Source of the DNA: Massilia agri
Lineage (GTDB): Bacteria > Pseudomonadota > Gammaproteobacteria > Burkholderiales > Burkholderiaceae_D
Direction: 5' to 3'
Length of the DNA: 64,000 nt
Assembly: GCF_024753255.1 (NCBI RefSeq)
Contig: NZ_JANUHA010000017.1
Location: 62,001 to 126,000 of the forward strand
The translations under genes and the position numbers were made by a program. The notes under the pieces were generated by a model. That model saw only the letters and a list, made by a program, of their open reading frames with translations, searched no databases and had not been told where the DNA came from. Shown piece after piece: positions 1 through 8,055 of the stretch. Position 1 is the first letter of the stretch. Each line of letters begins with the position of its first letter.

Positions 1-204
1 ACTGCCGGCAGCCTGCTGGGCCAGCTCCTGCTGGGCCGCAAGAAGGTCGAGAACTGGCTGGTCTGGATCGCGGTTGACGTGCTCTACGTCGGCCTCTACG
101 TCTACAAGGGCCTGATGCTGACGGCGCTGCTGTATGCCGTGTTCGTCGGCCTGGCCTGGACCGGCTGGCGCGCCTGGTCGAACATCGCGCGGAGGGATGT
201 GTGA
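1..204 (+). CDS. pnuC: PnuC-type nicotinamide riboside transporter, C-terminal part
   Basis: The window opens inside this gene; 67 C-terminal residues are visible. They contain the segment ENWLVWIAVDVLYVGLYVYK followed by another hydrophobic helix, the usual ending of PnuC vitamin transporters of the inner membrane. The stop codon overlaps the GTG start of the next gene (GTGA), so the two are translationally coupled. The partner is a NadR-like kinase, which points to nicotinamide riboside uptake followed by trapping as a phosphate. PnuC relatives for thiamin (PnuT) or riboflavin exist, so the substrate rests on this neighbour. Confidence 0.85.
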   Translation, partial: TAGSLLGQLLLGRKKVENWLVWIAVDVLYVGLYVYKGLMLTALLYAVFVGLAWTGWRAWSNIARRDV

Positions 205-725
205 GCCGGCCCGTGCAAAGAATCGCGATCCTCGGGGCCGAATCGTCGGGCAAATCGACGCTGGCCGAGGCGCTGGCGACGCGCTATGGCACCCTCTGGG
301 TGCCGGAGTACCTGCGCGAGTTCGTCGATACGCGCGGCCGCGTGCCGTTCGAGAGCGACCAGTATCCGATCGCCCGCACCCAGGTGGAGCGGGAAGACGA
401 GGCGGCGCTGCGTGCGAACGGCCTCCTGTTCTGCGACACCACGCCCCTGATGACGGCCCTCTACAGCCGCCAGTACTGGGGCCGGGTCGACCCCCAGCTG
501 GCGCGCCTGGACGCGCGCCACGACTACGCCCTGACCCTGGTGACGGCGCCGGACAGCCCCTGGGAGCCGGACGGCCTGCAGCGCGAGTCGGAAGAGGTGC
601 GCCAGAAGGTGCACCGGATGCTGCTGGACACCCTGGCGGCGCGCGCCATCCCCTATGTGTTGCTCGAAGGAGACCTGGCGCAGCGCCTGCGGCGGGTCGA
701 GACGCTGCTCGGCCCCGCCGCCTGA
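201..725 (+). CDS. NadR-like ribosylnicotinamide kinase (AAA_28 ATPase)
   Basis: A 174-residue P-loop protein, read from the GTG that overlaps the PnuC stop. The Walker A motif GAESSGKST lies at residues 11-19. PEYLREF (about 35-41) and FCDTTPL (about 77-83) match the nucleotide- and substrate-binding segments of the kinase domain of NadR. The adenylyltransferase and HTH domains of enterobacterial NadR are absent, so this is a stand-alone kinase expected to phosphorylate imported nicotinamide riboside to NMN in the cytoplasm. Coupling to pnuC supports this. A kinase for another vitamin cannot be excluded. Confidence 0.8.
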   Translation: MSRPVQRIAILGAESSGKSTLAEALATRYGTLWVPEYLREFVDTRGRVPFESDQYPIARTQVEREDEAALRANGLLFCDTTPLMTALYSRQYWGRVDPQLARLDARHDYALTLVTAPDSPWEPDGLQRESEEVRQKVHRMLLDTLAARAIPYVLLEGDLAQRLRRVETLLGPAA

Positions 726-729
726 CCCT

Positions 730-1875
730 TTACGCTTTCTTCAGCGAGGCCGCCAGGTCCAGCCATTCCCGTGGCTGCGGCTTGCCCGGCTGGCGCACGC
801 CGAAGAAGGTCACCACCAGCTTGCCGTCGGTGTCGAAGAACTCCACCGAGGTCACGCCGGCGCGGCGCACCACGTAGCCACTGCGCAGGGCGTCGTCGTT
901 CAGGTGCAGGTTGAAGTCCGGGTCGAGCACATTGAGCCAGCCTTCGGCATCCGCCACCTTCCTGATCTTGCCGCTGTAGATCTGGGTCACACCCGCGTTG
1001 CCGACAAAAGCCATGATGGCGACCCCGTTCTTCGCCGCGCCCTGGAGCAGGCCGCGCACGGCGCTGGGGTCGAGCTTCTGCACCATGCCGCCGGGGGCCA
1101 GGCGCAGCGCCTGTTCGCGCGTGAGTCCGAACTCGGACACGATGCGGTTGAACTGGTGGACGTCGCTCATGTCACGCCAGGCCTGCTGGAATTCCTTGAC
1201 GTCGATCGCGCTGTCCGGCTTCTCGGGCGGCGCCAGGCTGGCCGGCGCGAGGTCCAGCCTGGCGTCCTGGCGCGGATGGCGGAAGTCGGCCACCAGCTTC
1301 TCGAACACCGGCACGCCGGCATCGCTCTTCACGTACAGCTTGTGGACCGCGGTGCCGCCGGCGTCGAAGAACTGCAGGCTGCGGCTCACCGCGCCGTCGC
1401 GCATCGGCTGGCTGACGGCGAAGACGTATTTCCACTGGGGGAACTGGAAGCGCAGGTCGATCGGGCCGCCCAGGTAGCCGCCGGCGATGTTGAGCATGCG
1501 CGCCTCGCGTTCCGGGTCGGCCTGCGCATCCGCCGCGTCCTGCCCGGGCTTCAGGCGCATCGCGGTGCCGGTGACTTCGATGACGCAGTTGTCGTTGCGC
1601 GTCAGGGCCATCACGGTCCCCAGGTCGAGGGCGCGGCGCATGATCTCGCGCGGGCCGTGATTCGCCTCGTTCAGGCGCACCACGGTGCTGCCGATGCCGG
1701 TTGCGAGCAGTTCCGCTTCGGACACGCCCAGCTGGCGGGCGGCGTCGCGGATGCGCAGGTGCGGCTTCTCGGCGCGCAGTGTATTCCAGCGTTCCAGCAG
1801 GGTGGCGGCGTGGGCGCTGCCGATGGTAGCGATGGCGATGGTGGCTGCGATAAAAATGCGGCGGGTGGTCTTCAT
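730..1875 (-). CDS. hmuS: HemS/ChuS-family heme protein with a signal peptide
   Basis: 381 residues with the two repeated halves of the hemin-degrading factor family (HemS/ChuS/HmuS/PhuS). The first half begins LLERWNTLRAEKPHLRIRDA, the second with the EFQQAWRDMSDVHQF region. QFFDAGGTAVHKLYV and EFFDTDGKLVVTFFG are the equivalent conserved strands of the two halves. Known members act in the cytoplasm in heme handling or cleavage. Here, 23 residues precede the domain and look like a signal peptide: MKTTRR, a hydrophobic run IFIAATIAIATIG, then SAHA before the predicted cut. It lies 23 bp downstream of a heme receptor gene and probably shares its Fur-controlled mRNA. Family call is strong; location and enzymatic role are uncertain. 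Confidence 0.85.
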   Translation of the reverse strand: MKTTRRIFIAATIAIATIGSAHAATLLERWNTLRAEKPHLRIRDAARQLGVSEAELLATGIGSTVVRLNEANHGPREIMRRALDLGTVMALTRNDNCVIEVTGTAMRLKPGQDAADAQADPEREARMLNIAGGYLGGPIDLRFQFPQWKYVFAVSQPMRDGAVSRSLQFFDAGGTAVHKLYVKSDAGVPVFEKLVADFRHPRQDARLDLAPASLAPPEKPDSAIDVKEFQQAWRDMSDVHQFNRIVSEFGLTREQALRLAPGGMVQKLDPSAVRGLLQGAAKNGVAIMAFVGNAGVTQIYSGKIRKVADAEGWLNVLDPDFNLHLNDDALRSGYVVRRAGVTSVEFFDTDGKLVVTFFGVRQPGKPQPREWLDLAASLKKA

Positions 1876-1898
1876 GGGTTCTCCTTGTTGTTGGATGA

Positions 1899-4172
1899 TT
1901 AGTAGCTGATCTTCAGGCTGAGGGCGGCGTAGCGGCCGGGACGCGCCTGGCGCTCGATGTCGGCGAGGGCGGCGGCGCTCGTTCCCGCGGGCAGGCCGCG
2001 CGACGAGGCGTAGTCCCAGTACTTGCGGTCGGCCAGGTTGTAGATGCCGGCGGTCAGCGCCGCGCGGCGGTTGATGTTCCAGTAGGCGGTCAGGTCCAGC
2101 ACGGTGCTCGAGGGAACAGCAAAGCGCGCCGTCGTCACGCCCGAGATCACGTCGGGCTCCGCCTGCTTGGCCGCCACGTACACGGCGGCGAGGGAGGCGC
2201 CGCCGCGCCCGAGTGGGTCGTCCCAGGCCGCGATGAAGCTGCTCTTGCGCGGCAGCGTCGAGGCCAGCGGCCCTTCCTTGCCGCTCGCGGTGTTGTGCGC
2301 CTTGCTGCGCTGGACGCCGCTGGCAAGTAGCAGGCGTGCGCCGCGCAAGGCATTGTTCCAGGCGCCCAGCTCGGCTTCCAGCGTTGCTTCACCGCCCCAG
2401 ATGCGGGCGTCGCCGACGTTCTCGGGCCGGTACAGGCCGAAGGTGATGGTCGGGTAGTTGACCGGGTCGGCGGGCTGCGCCGCGTACTCGATGAAGTTCC
2501 TGTAGCGGGTCTGGAACAGGGCCGCGTGCAGCTTGAGGCCGCGCGCCGCATGCCCTTTCAGGCCGATCTCGAAGGCGTTGCTGGTCTCGCGTGCGAGGTC
2601 CGGGTTGCCGAGCACCGCGTAGCCGTTGCCGGCGCCGCTGTAGCTGAAGGAATCGTAGGTGCCGGTGCGCTCGGCGCTCGTGGGCAGGCGGGTGCCGCGG
2701 CTGTACTGCGCGTAGGCCAGCATGTCGCGGTTCAGCTGCGCGTTGAGGGTCAGGCTCGGCGTGGCGTAGCTGTCCGTTTCCTTGCCCAGCTCGCGCGCCG
2801 CGTTCGGGATCGACACCGCATAGCCGGCGGTGCTGTCGGGCTTCATCTCGCGCCAGGTGGCGCGCAGGCCCGGGACCGCGCTGAAGGTGTTCGACAGGCG
2901 CAGGACGCCGCGCACGAAGGCGCCGGCCTTGAGCGTGTCCATGTCGGCCATGCGGTTCTTCACCGTGACCTGGCGGGCGCCGGTGGCGACGATGGTGCGG
3001 TTCTCGACCCATGGACGGCGCGTCTCGGTATGCTCGATGCTGAATCCATAGTCGAGCGAATGCGCGCCGATCGACTTGCCCGCATTGCTGGCGAAGCCCA
3101 CGCTGCGGGTCTGGTAGCTGGTGGCGATGTCGCGCAGCGTCGGCTGGCCACCGGTGACGTAGCGCGCATGGGTCAGGTCCGCGATCTCGGCGTCCTGGAA
3201 GTAGAGGCGGCTTTCCAGGCGCGAGAACCAGGGCGTGCCGCCGGTGTAGGCGTGGTCGATGCTGGCGCGGTCGCGGCGGGTTGTCGAATGCTGGCGCGCG
3301 CCGTCCGGATAGGAGGCGCCCTGCTTGTTGTCGTAGGCGCGCTCGTGGCGTGCGCGGAAGCCGTCCAGCGTGGCGGTGAAGTCGTGGCCGGCCCGGGGCG
3401 ACCAGGCCAGCTTGGCCAGCAGGGCGTCGGAATCCCAGTCGTCCGGGTTCACGGGCGCGCTGCCCTGGCTGTCCATCTGGCTGCCCTCGCGGTGCACCGC
3501 GATTGCCAGCGCGCGTAGCACGCCGTGCTGGGCCGCGCCGGTGAGCGCATGCATGCGCATGTCGTTCGAGCGGTCGAGACCGAACTTGTATTCGGCGTAG
3601 CGCGGTCGCTGCGCGCTCACGTAGTCGTCCGGAGACTTGGTGACGAAGGAGACCGCACCGCCCAGGCCCTGGGCGCCGGGGCCGGCCGTGCTGGTGCCGG
3701 AGGCGATGCTGACGCTGCGGAAGGTCTCGGGGTCGAAGTAGTCGCGGCCGACGCCGAAGCTGTTGACGGTCGAGGCATCGGGCTTCGGCGCGGCGTCGGG
3801 CAGTTCGATGCCGTCCAGGTCCAGGCTCACCCGGTTGCCTTCCACGCCGCGGACATTGAAGCCGGTGTTGCCGGCGCCGTCCCAGATATTGCCGCTGCCG
3901 CTGGCTGCCCCCGGCACGCTGACGAGCGGCGCATAGCGGGCCATGTTCTGCATGTCGTTGGCGCCCTGGCGGCGCAGTGCCTCGGCGTCGAGCAGGGTAG
4001 CGCTGCCGGACTGGTCGACGCGCTGGCCGGTCACGACGACGGTGCCGGGACTGGTGGCGGTGGGCGCCGTCTCGAGAGGGGAAGCGTCGCTGGTCGCGGC
4101 GCGGGCCGGGGCAATGCAGGCAAGGGCGATGAGGGCGGGTAGAAGCCGCAAGCTGGGAAGGGATGCTGCCAT
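1899..4172 (-). CDS. TonB-dependent heme/hemoglobin-type receptor
   Basis: An outer-membrane TonB receptor of 757 residues. I start at MAASLPSLRL, which begins a normal signal peptide ending ARA; the reading frame stays open upstream to 4292, but that stretch runs through the Fur boxes. The plug domain follows the TVVVTGQR TonB-box region and contains NVRGVEGNRVSLDLDGIELPD-type plug motifs. In the barrel, RGTRLPTSAER and GNPDLARETS correspond to the FRAP and NPNL boxes of heme/hemoglobin receptors. The protein ends LSLKISY. The following gene encodes a HemS-family protein, so heme is the likely ligand. Tandem Fur-box-like sequences directly upstream predict iron repression. Confidence 0.88.
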   Translation of the reverse strand: MAASLPSLRLLPALIALACIAPARAATSDASPLETAPTATSPGTVVVTGQRVDQSGSATLLDAEALRRQGANDMQNMARYAPLVSVPGAASGSGNIWDGAGNTGFNVRGVEGNRVSLDLDGIELPDAAPKPDASTVNSFGVGRDYFDPETFRSVSIASGTSTAGPGAQGLGGAVSFVTKSPDDYVSAQRPRYAEYKFGLDRSNDMRMHALTGAAQHGVLRALAIAVHREGSQMDSQGSAPVNPDDWDSDALLAKLAWSPRAGHDFTATLDGFRARHERAYDNKQGASYPDGARQHSTTRRDRASIDHAYTGGTPWFSRLESRLYFQDAEIADLTHARYVTGGQPTLRDIATSYQTRSVGFASNAGKSIGAHSLDYGFSIEHTETRRPWVENRTIVATGARQVTVKNRMADMDTLKAGAFVRGVLRLSNTFSAVPGLRATWREMKPDSTAGYAVSIPNAARELGKETDSYATPSLTLNAQLNRDMLAYAQYSRGTRLPTSAERTGTYDSFSYSGAGNGYAVLGNPDLARETSNAFEIGLKGHAARGLKLHAALFQTRYRNFIEYAAQPADPVNYPTITFGLYRPENVGDARIWGGEATLEAELGAWNNALRGARLLLASGVQRSKAHNTASGKEGPLASTLPRKSSFIAAWDDPLGRGGASLAAVYVAAKQAEPDVISGVTTARFAVPSSTVLDLTAYWNINRRAALTAGIYNLADRKYWDYASSRGLPAGTSAAALADIERQARPGRYAALSLKISY

Positions 4173-4230
4173 GGGTGGTCTTTCGTTTGTTGTTGTCGTC
4201 ACGCCGCCGTCGAGGGCGGCCCAGCTTCCG

Positions 4231-4290
4231 TAATGAGAATCATTCGCATGGAAGTGCGAGGTATACCAAATGATAATCATTCGCATTTGC
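4231..4290 (-). promoter_or_regulatory. Two Fur boxes upstream of the heme uptake operon
   Basis: TAATGAGAATCATTCGCAT at 4231-4249 and AAATGATAATCATTCGCATT at 4268-4287 both match the Fur consensus of GATAAT-type hexamers around the centre AATCATT. They lie 59-118 bp upstream of the receptor start, where a promoter would be. The HDOD gene starts 127 bp away in the other direction and could also be affected. No binding data. Confidence 0.85.
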
Positions 4291-4416
4291 AAACAAAATG
4301 TGCCACCTGTTTGCGACGCTCCGTGGGGGATGCAACTAGAGACTTTTTTTAGATGTCAATCGTTGCCTTCTGGTATTAAAATACCTGTCTGTACTGGCAT
4401 CGATAGGCGGTGTACT

Positions 4417-5379
4417 GTGAAAAAATGGATCGGCCGCTTGTTAGGCGGCGACAAGGAGACGGAAGTCGCCACCGGCGCCGGAACGGCCGTGGCGATGGAC
4501 GAAGAAGCGCTGGCGGCCGAAGTCGATGCCGCCTACTACCGCTACCTGACCGCCTCGAGTGGCCGCAATATCGCCCGGGAGCTGGAGGAGCAGGTGCTGG
4601 CGGAAGTGCGGGCCCTGGCGGGAGATCCGCAGGGGGCGTCGGTGCTGGTGCCGCGCGTTCCCGAGCTGGTGGGCCAGCTGCTCGGCGCGCTGTCGGACGA
4701 GAATATTTCCACGGCCGCGCTGTCGGCCGAGGTGGGACGCGACCTGGTGCTGGTCGCCGAAGTGATCCGTGAGGCCAACAGCGCCTACTACCGTCCGGCC
4801 AAGCCGATCGAGACGCTCGAGGGCGCGGTCACGATGCTCGGCCTGAACGGCCTGCGCATGCTGCTGGCGAAAATCGCGATGCGTCCGCTGATCCGTACCA
4901 AGACGCAGGGCGTGGCGCGCCAGTTGGCGCCCACGGTCTGGAAGCATTCCGAGCGCTGCGCCTTTGCCGCGAGCGTGATGGCGCCCGGCCTGTCCGCGGG
5001 CGTGTTTGAATCCTACCTGGCCGGCCTGATGCAGAACGTGGGCCTGCAGGTGGCTTTCCAGGTGGCCGACCGCATCTGCGAAGGCAAGGTGCCGGGTTCA
5101 GGGACCTTCGGCGTCGAGCTGTTCGCGGCCAGCCGCCTGCTGTCCTCGGTGATCGCCGCGCACTGGGACTTCCCGGTGGAGGTGGTCGATGCAATCGCCC
5201 GCATGGGCGATCCCGATGCCTCGCACCTGGCCCAGGCCCTGGCCCAGGGCGACCGTATCGCCAAGCTGCGCCTGCTGCTCGATGCGGAAGTGATCGAAGA
5301 AGACGACAGCTTCGTCACCACCGGACTGAACGGCTTCCAGCGGCGCTGCCTGGGCAAGCTGGCCGACCTGGGCGATTGA
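4417..5379 (+). CDS. HDOD domain protein
   Basis: 320 residues from a GTG start (VKKWIGRLLGGDKE). The frame is open further upstream but that part is unlike protein and overlaps the divergent promoter. The HDOD domain occupies roughly residues 75-270, with LVPRVPELVGQLLGALSDEN at its start and VAEVIREANSAYYRPAKPIE plus AVTMLGLNGLRMLLAKI as its typical core. HDOD proteins are non-catalytic relatives of HD phosphohydrolases used as scaffolds in signalling, motility and surface behaviour. No GGDEF, EAL or kinase domain is fused. It is a single gene, convergent with the next receptor; specific role unknown. Confidence 0.8.
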   Translation: MKKWIGRLLGGDKETEVATGAGTAVAMDEEALAAEVDAAYYRYLTASSGRNIARELEEQVLAEVRALAGDPQGASVLVPRVPELVGQLLGALSDENISTAALSAEVGRDLVLVAEVIREANSAYYRPAKPIETLEGAVTMLGLNGLRMLLAKIAMRPLIRTKTQGVARQLAPTVWKHSERCAFAASVMAPGLSAGVFESYLAGLMQNVGLQVAFQVADRICEGKVPGSGTFGVELFAASRLLSSVIAAHWDFPVEVVDAIARMGDPDASHLAQALAQGDRIAKLRLLLDAEVIEEDDSFVTTGLNGFQRRCLGKLADLGD

Positions 5380-5405
5380 TTCCGGGACCGCGGCTATGCG
5401 GTCTT

Positions 5406-5508
5406 CGTAGGGTGGTCGGGTCCCCCGACCGCGCGTTCAGCTTAGGCGTGCATGGCTACTGGGCATCCGGGAGTTGAACGCGCGGACGGCGAAGCCGTCC
5501 ACCCTACG
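5406..5508. repeat. Dispersed intergenic inverted repeat, copy 1
   Basis: Begins CGTAGGGTGGTCGG and ends GTCCACCCTACG, with CCGCGCGTTCA and TGAACGCGCGG as inner arms, so the unit is a long imperfect palindrome. It fills the gap between two convergent genes (stops at 5379 and 5513). Related copies lie at 15122, 23818, 38666, 41258 and 55662. It shares the inner stretch GCATCCGGGAGTTGAACGCG with copy 4. Confidence 0.9.
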
Positions 5509-5512
5509 AACA

Positions 5513-7648
5513 TCAGAAGTCGAACTGCGCCGACACGCGGAAGGTGCGCGGCGCGCCCGGCAGCAGGTAGCCGCCCAGCGACTGCGTCACGTCGCGCCAA
5601 TAGAACTTGTCGAACACATTGTCCACGCGCGCGCGCAGGATGGTGTGCATGCCCCCCACACGCATTGCATAGGACGTGCCCAGGCTGGCCACGTGGTAGC
5701 CCGGCACGATGGCGCGGTTGGCCGGGTCGAAGGCCTTGCTGCCCGAATACTGCCAGACCGCGTCCACCTTCAGTCCCTGGACCGCCGGCAGCGCATATTC
5801 CACCCAGGCCGTCGAGCGCAGCTCCGGCACATTGGTCACGCGCTTGCCTTCCACGCTCGGGTCGCCCGTGCCGGTCTGCTCGGCGTCGAGCGCCATCACC
5901 GACAGGCTGTAGTTCAATTCCGGGTTCAGCTTGCCCTGGGCCGCCAGTTCCAGCCCGCGGTGGCGCTGCTCGCCGGCGCGCACGAAAGTACCGCCCGCGT
6001 TCACGTACTCCAGGCCCTGCCTGATATCGAAGACGGCGGCCGACACCATCATGGCGTTATTGACGATCCCCTTCACGCCCAGCTCGACCTGCTTCGAACG
6101 GCTCGGATCGAGCACGGTGTTTTCGTTGGTGGTGCCCATCTCGGCGATGCCGCCATGCTGCAGGCCGTGGGACAGCGAACCGTAGACGCTCCAGTCGCGC
6201 GCCGGCTTCCAGACCAGAGCGACGCTCGGCAGCACGAAGGAGTCGTCCGCATGCGCCCAGGGCAGCTCGACCTCGGCCTTCTCGTTGCGCTTGAGCTTCA
6301 CCCAACGCAGGCCGGTGTGCAGCGTGAACTGCTCGGACAGCGTGGCCACGTCCTGCACGAACAGGGCGCTTTCACGGTCGTTGCGGCGCTCCATCACTGG
6401 GCCGGTCGCCGGATTGCCGGGGGCCGGTTCGACGTGCTGGTTGTTCCAGATATTGCTGGAGCCGGCATAGTCGTAGACGTATTCGCCGAAGCTGTCGTGG
6501 CGCTCGGACATCGCGGCGCCAATGGTCAACTGGTGGCGCACCGCGCCGGTTTTGATGCGCCCCTGCAGCATGGCCTGCGCACCCCACGGGGTCTTGCGCT
6601 CGCCGACGCTCTGGTAGTCGTAGACGTCGTAGTCGCCGTTCGAGCAGTAGCCCGGATAGAAGCCCTCACCCTCGTTGCTGCAGCCGTAGGGGAAGGCGGT
6701 GTAGTCGTCGCGCTTGAACCAGTGCTTGTTGGCGTTGATGGTGGCGGTCCAGTCCGCGTTCAGGCGAACCTGGAAGCGCAGGCCGAGATTGCTGCTGTCG
6801 GTTTCGACCGGCTTGGTCCAGGGCTGGTCGTTCAGCAGGGTCTTGGGGGAGATCCCGCGCGGCAGCGCCTCGTTGCGCAGCAGCTGGTAGCCGGGCGCCG
6901 TGATCTGCGAACGGTGCTGGTGGTCGAGGTCCAGCTGCAACAGGGCATCCGGCGTGATCTGCCAGTCGAACGCGCCGGACACGAACTGGCGCTCGCCATC
7001 GGCGCCGCGCACATAGGATTTCAGGTCCTCCAGCGCGGCGTTGACGCGGTAGCCGAAGCGGCGGTCCTCGAAGCGGCCGCCCAGGTCGATGGAGCCGTGC
7101 AGGGTGCCGCGCTCGCTCACCTCGATCAGCGCCGAGCGCAGCGGCGCACTGGTCGGGCGCTTGGTGACAAAGTTGACCATGCCGCCCGGCGCCGCGACGC
7201 CGGCCTGCAGGCCAGCCAGGCCGCGCAGCACTTCGATGCGCTCCTTGTTCTCGAGCGGGATCTGGGTATCGGCGGGGATCGCGATGCCGTCCTTGCGGTA
7301 GCTGGTGGCGTTGTCCAGGGCGAAGCCGCGGATCGAGAACTGCTCGGCATAGCCGACCGCGTTGTAGGCGTCGCCGATCGAGGCGTCGAAGCGGGCGGCG
7401 TCGGTCACGTTGCGGATCGACAGGTCCAGCATCTGGGTCGTGCTGAGGGCGGTGATCGAGGCCGGGGTGTCGAGCAGCGGCGCCTCGGTGAAGCCGCCGA
7501 TGCTGGCGCGGTCGCTGGCGACCCAGCGGCTGCCGGTGACGACCACCGAGGCCACGCCTTCGGGCGCGGCCTGCTGCGCCGAGGCAGAAAGCGAGAAGGC
7601 CTGCAGGATCGCGCAGGCGAGGAGGGTAGGTTTCAGCTTGGATGTCAT
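5513..7648 (-). CDS. TonB-dependent receptor under TPP riboswitch control (probable thiamin-related importer)
   Basis: 711 residues starting at MTSKLKPTLLACAILQAFSL, a signal peptide ending SASA. The domain order is that of siderophore-type receptors: TonB-box region VASVVVTGSRW, plug with PASITALSTTQMLD, FSIRGFALDNA, RIEVLRGLAGLQAG and GGMVNFVTKRP, then a long barrel ending VSAQFDF with the C-terminal Phe typical of barrel insertion. Homology alone would suggest an iron siderophore. A TPP riboswitch lies about 110 bp upstream and no Fur box is seen, so thiamin, its phosphates or a precursor is the better-supported ligand. It is a single gene ending 5 bp from repeat copy 1. Confidence 0.88.
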   Translation of the reverse strand: MTSKLKPTLLACAILQAFSLSASAQQAAPEGVASVVVTGSRWVASDRASIGGFTEAPLLDTPASITALSTTQMLDLSIRNVTDAARFDASIGDAYNAVGYAEQFSIRGFALDNATSYRKDGIAIPADTQIPLENKERIEVLRGLAGLQAGVAAPGGMVNFVTKRPTSAPLRSALIEVSERGTLHGSIDLGGRFEDRRFGYRVNAALEDLKSYVRGADGERQFVSGAFDWQITPDALLQLDLDHQHRSQITAPGYQLLRNEALPRGISPKTLLNDQPWTKPVETDSSNLGLRFQVRLNADWTATINANKHWFKRDDYTAFPYGCSNEGEGFYPGYCSNGDYDVYDYQSVGERKTPWGAQAMLQGRIKTGAVRHQLTIGAAMSERHDSFGEYVYDYAGSSNIWNNQHVEPAPGNPATGPVMERRNDRESALFVQDVATLSEQFTLHTGLRWVKLKRNEKAEVELPWAHADDSFVLPSVALVWKPARDWSVYGSLSHGLQHGGIAEMGTTNENTVLDPSRSKQVELGVKGIVNNAMMVSAAVFDIRQGLEYVNAGGTFVRAGEQRHRGLELAAQGKLNPELNYSLSVMALDAEQTGTGDPSVEGKRVTNVPELRSTAWVEYALPAVQGLKVDAVWQYSGSKAFDPANRAIVPGYHVASLGTSYAMRVGGMHTILRARVDNVFDKFYWRDVTQSLGGYLLPGAPRTFRVSAQFDF

Positions 7649-7756
7649 GGGTTTGCTCGTCTTCGCGCGCCACGCTCGATGCGAAATGGCGCGCTGCTTT
7701 TTCAAAAAGCCGGAGCCAACGTGGGGGAAGGGCAAACAAGGATGGGAACTGCGTTG

Positions 7757-7846
7757 CGCTTTCCTTCGCTGGCATTATCCAGATCAGGTACGAAGGGTAT
7801 CTCTCACCCGGCAGCGCGCTGTTCGCACGCGCCAGGACCCCTAGCG
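7757..7846 (-). promoter_or_regulatory. TPP (THI element) riboswitch
   Basis: Read on the minus strand, it shows the conserved TPP aptamer parts in order: CGCTAGGGGTCC (P1/P2), GGGTGAGAGATACCC (P3/J with the TGAGA core), then ACCTGATCTGGATAATGCC followed by AGCGAAGGA and the closing AGCG. These match the thi-box consensus almost base for base. Known TPP riboswitches turn off their gene when thiamin pyrophosphate is abundant. The only gene downstream is the TonB receptor, 109 nt away. A hairpin-forming GCTTTTTGAAAAAGC at about 7695-7710 may belong to the expression platform. Confidence 0.95.
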
Positions 7847-8055
7847 AGGCGGCAGTGTAACACGGACCCGCGCAGTGTGGCGAAGGTGGCAACAGCGCCG
7901 TGGGCACCGGAATCGGCAATATTGTTCTTGTTGCCAGGATAAAAATCATAAATACAACGCAAATTTATTAAATCTGGGATATTGTTGTTATCGTGTGGCA
8001 ATATAATTTGTAAATGTGATTAAATTGCCGATTCTTTGACAAATTGCCCATAACC

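Noticed and set aside
4173..4292. 40-codon upstream extension of the heme receptor
   Set aside because: It reads through both Fur boxes and would hide the signal peptide that begins at MAASLPS.
5474..7942. Long plus-strand frame over the riboswitch-controlled receptor
   Set aside because: Antisense shadow in G+C-rich DNA; the minus strand has a complete TonB receptor.
8011..8034. Sigma-28-like promoter before the chemoreceptor gene
   Set aside because: GCCGATTC resembles the -10 element, but TAAA is only 12 bp upstream instead of about 15, so the spacing does not fit.
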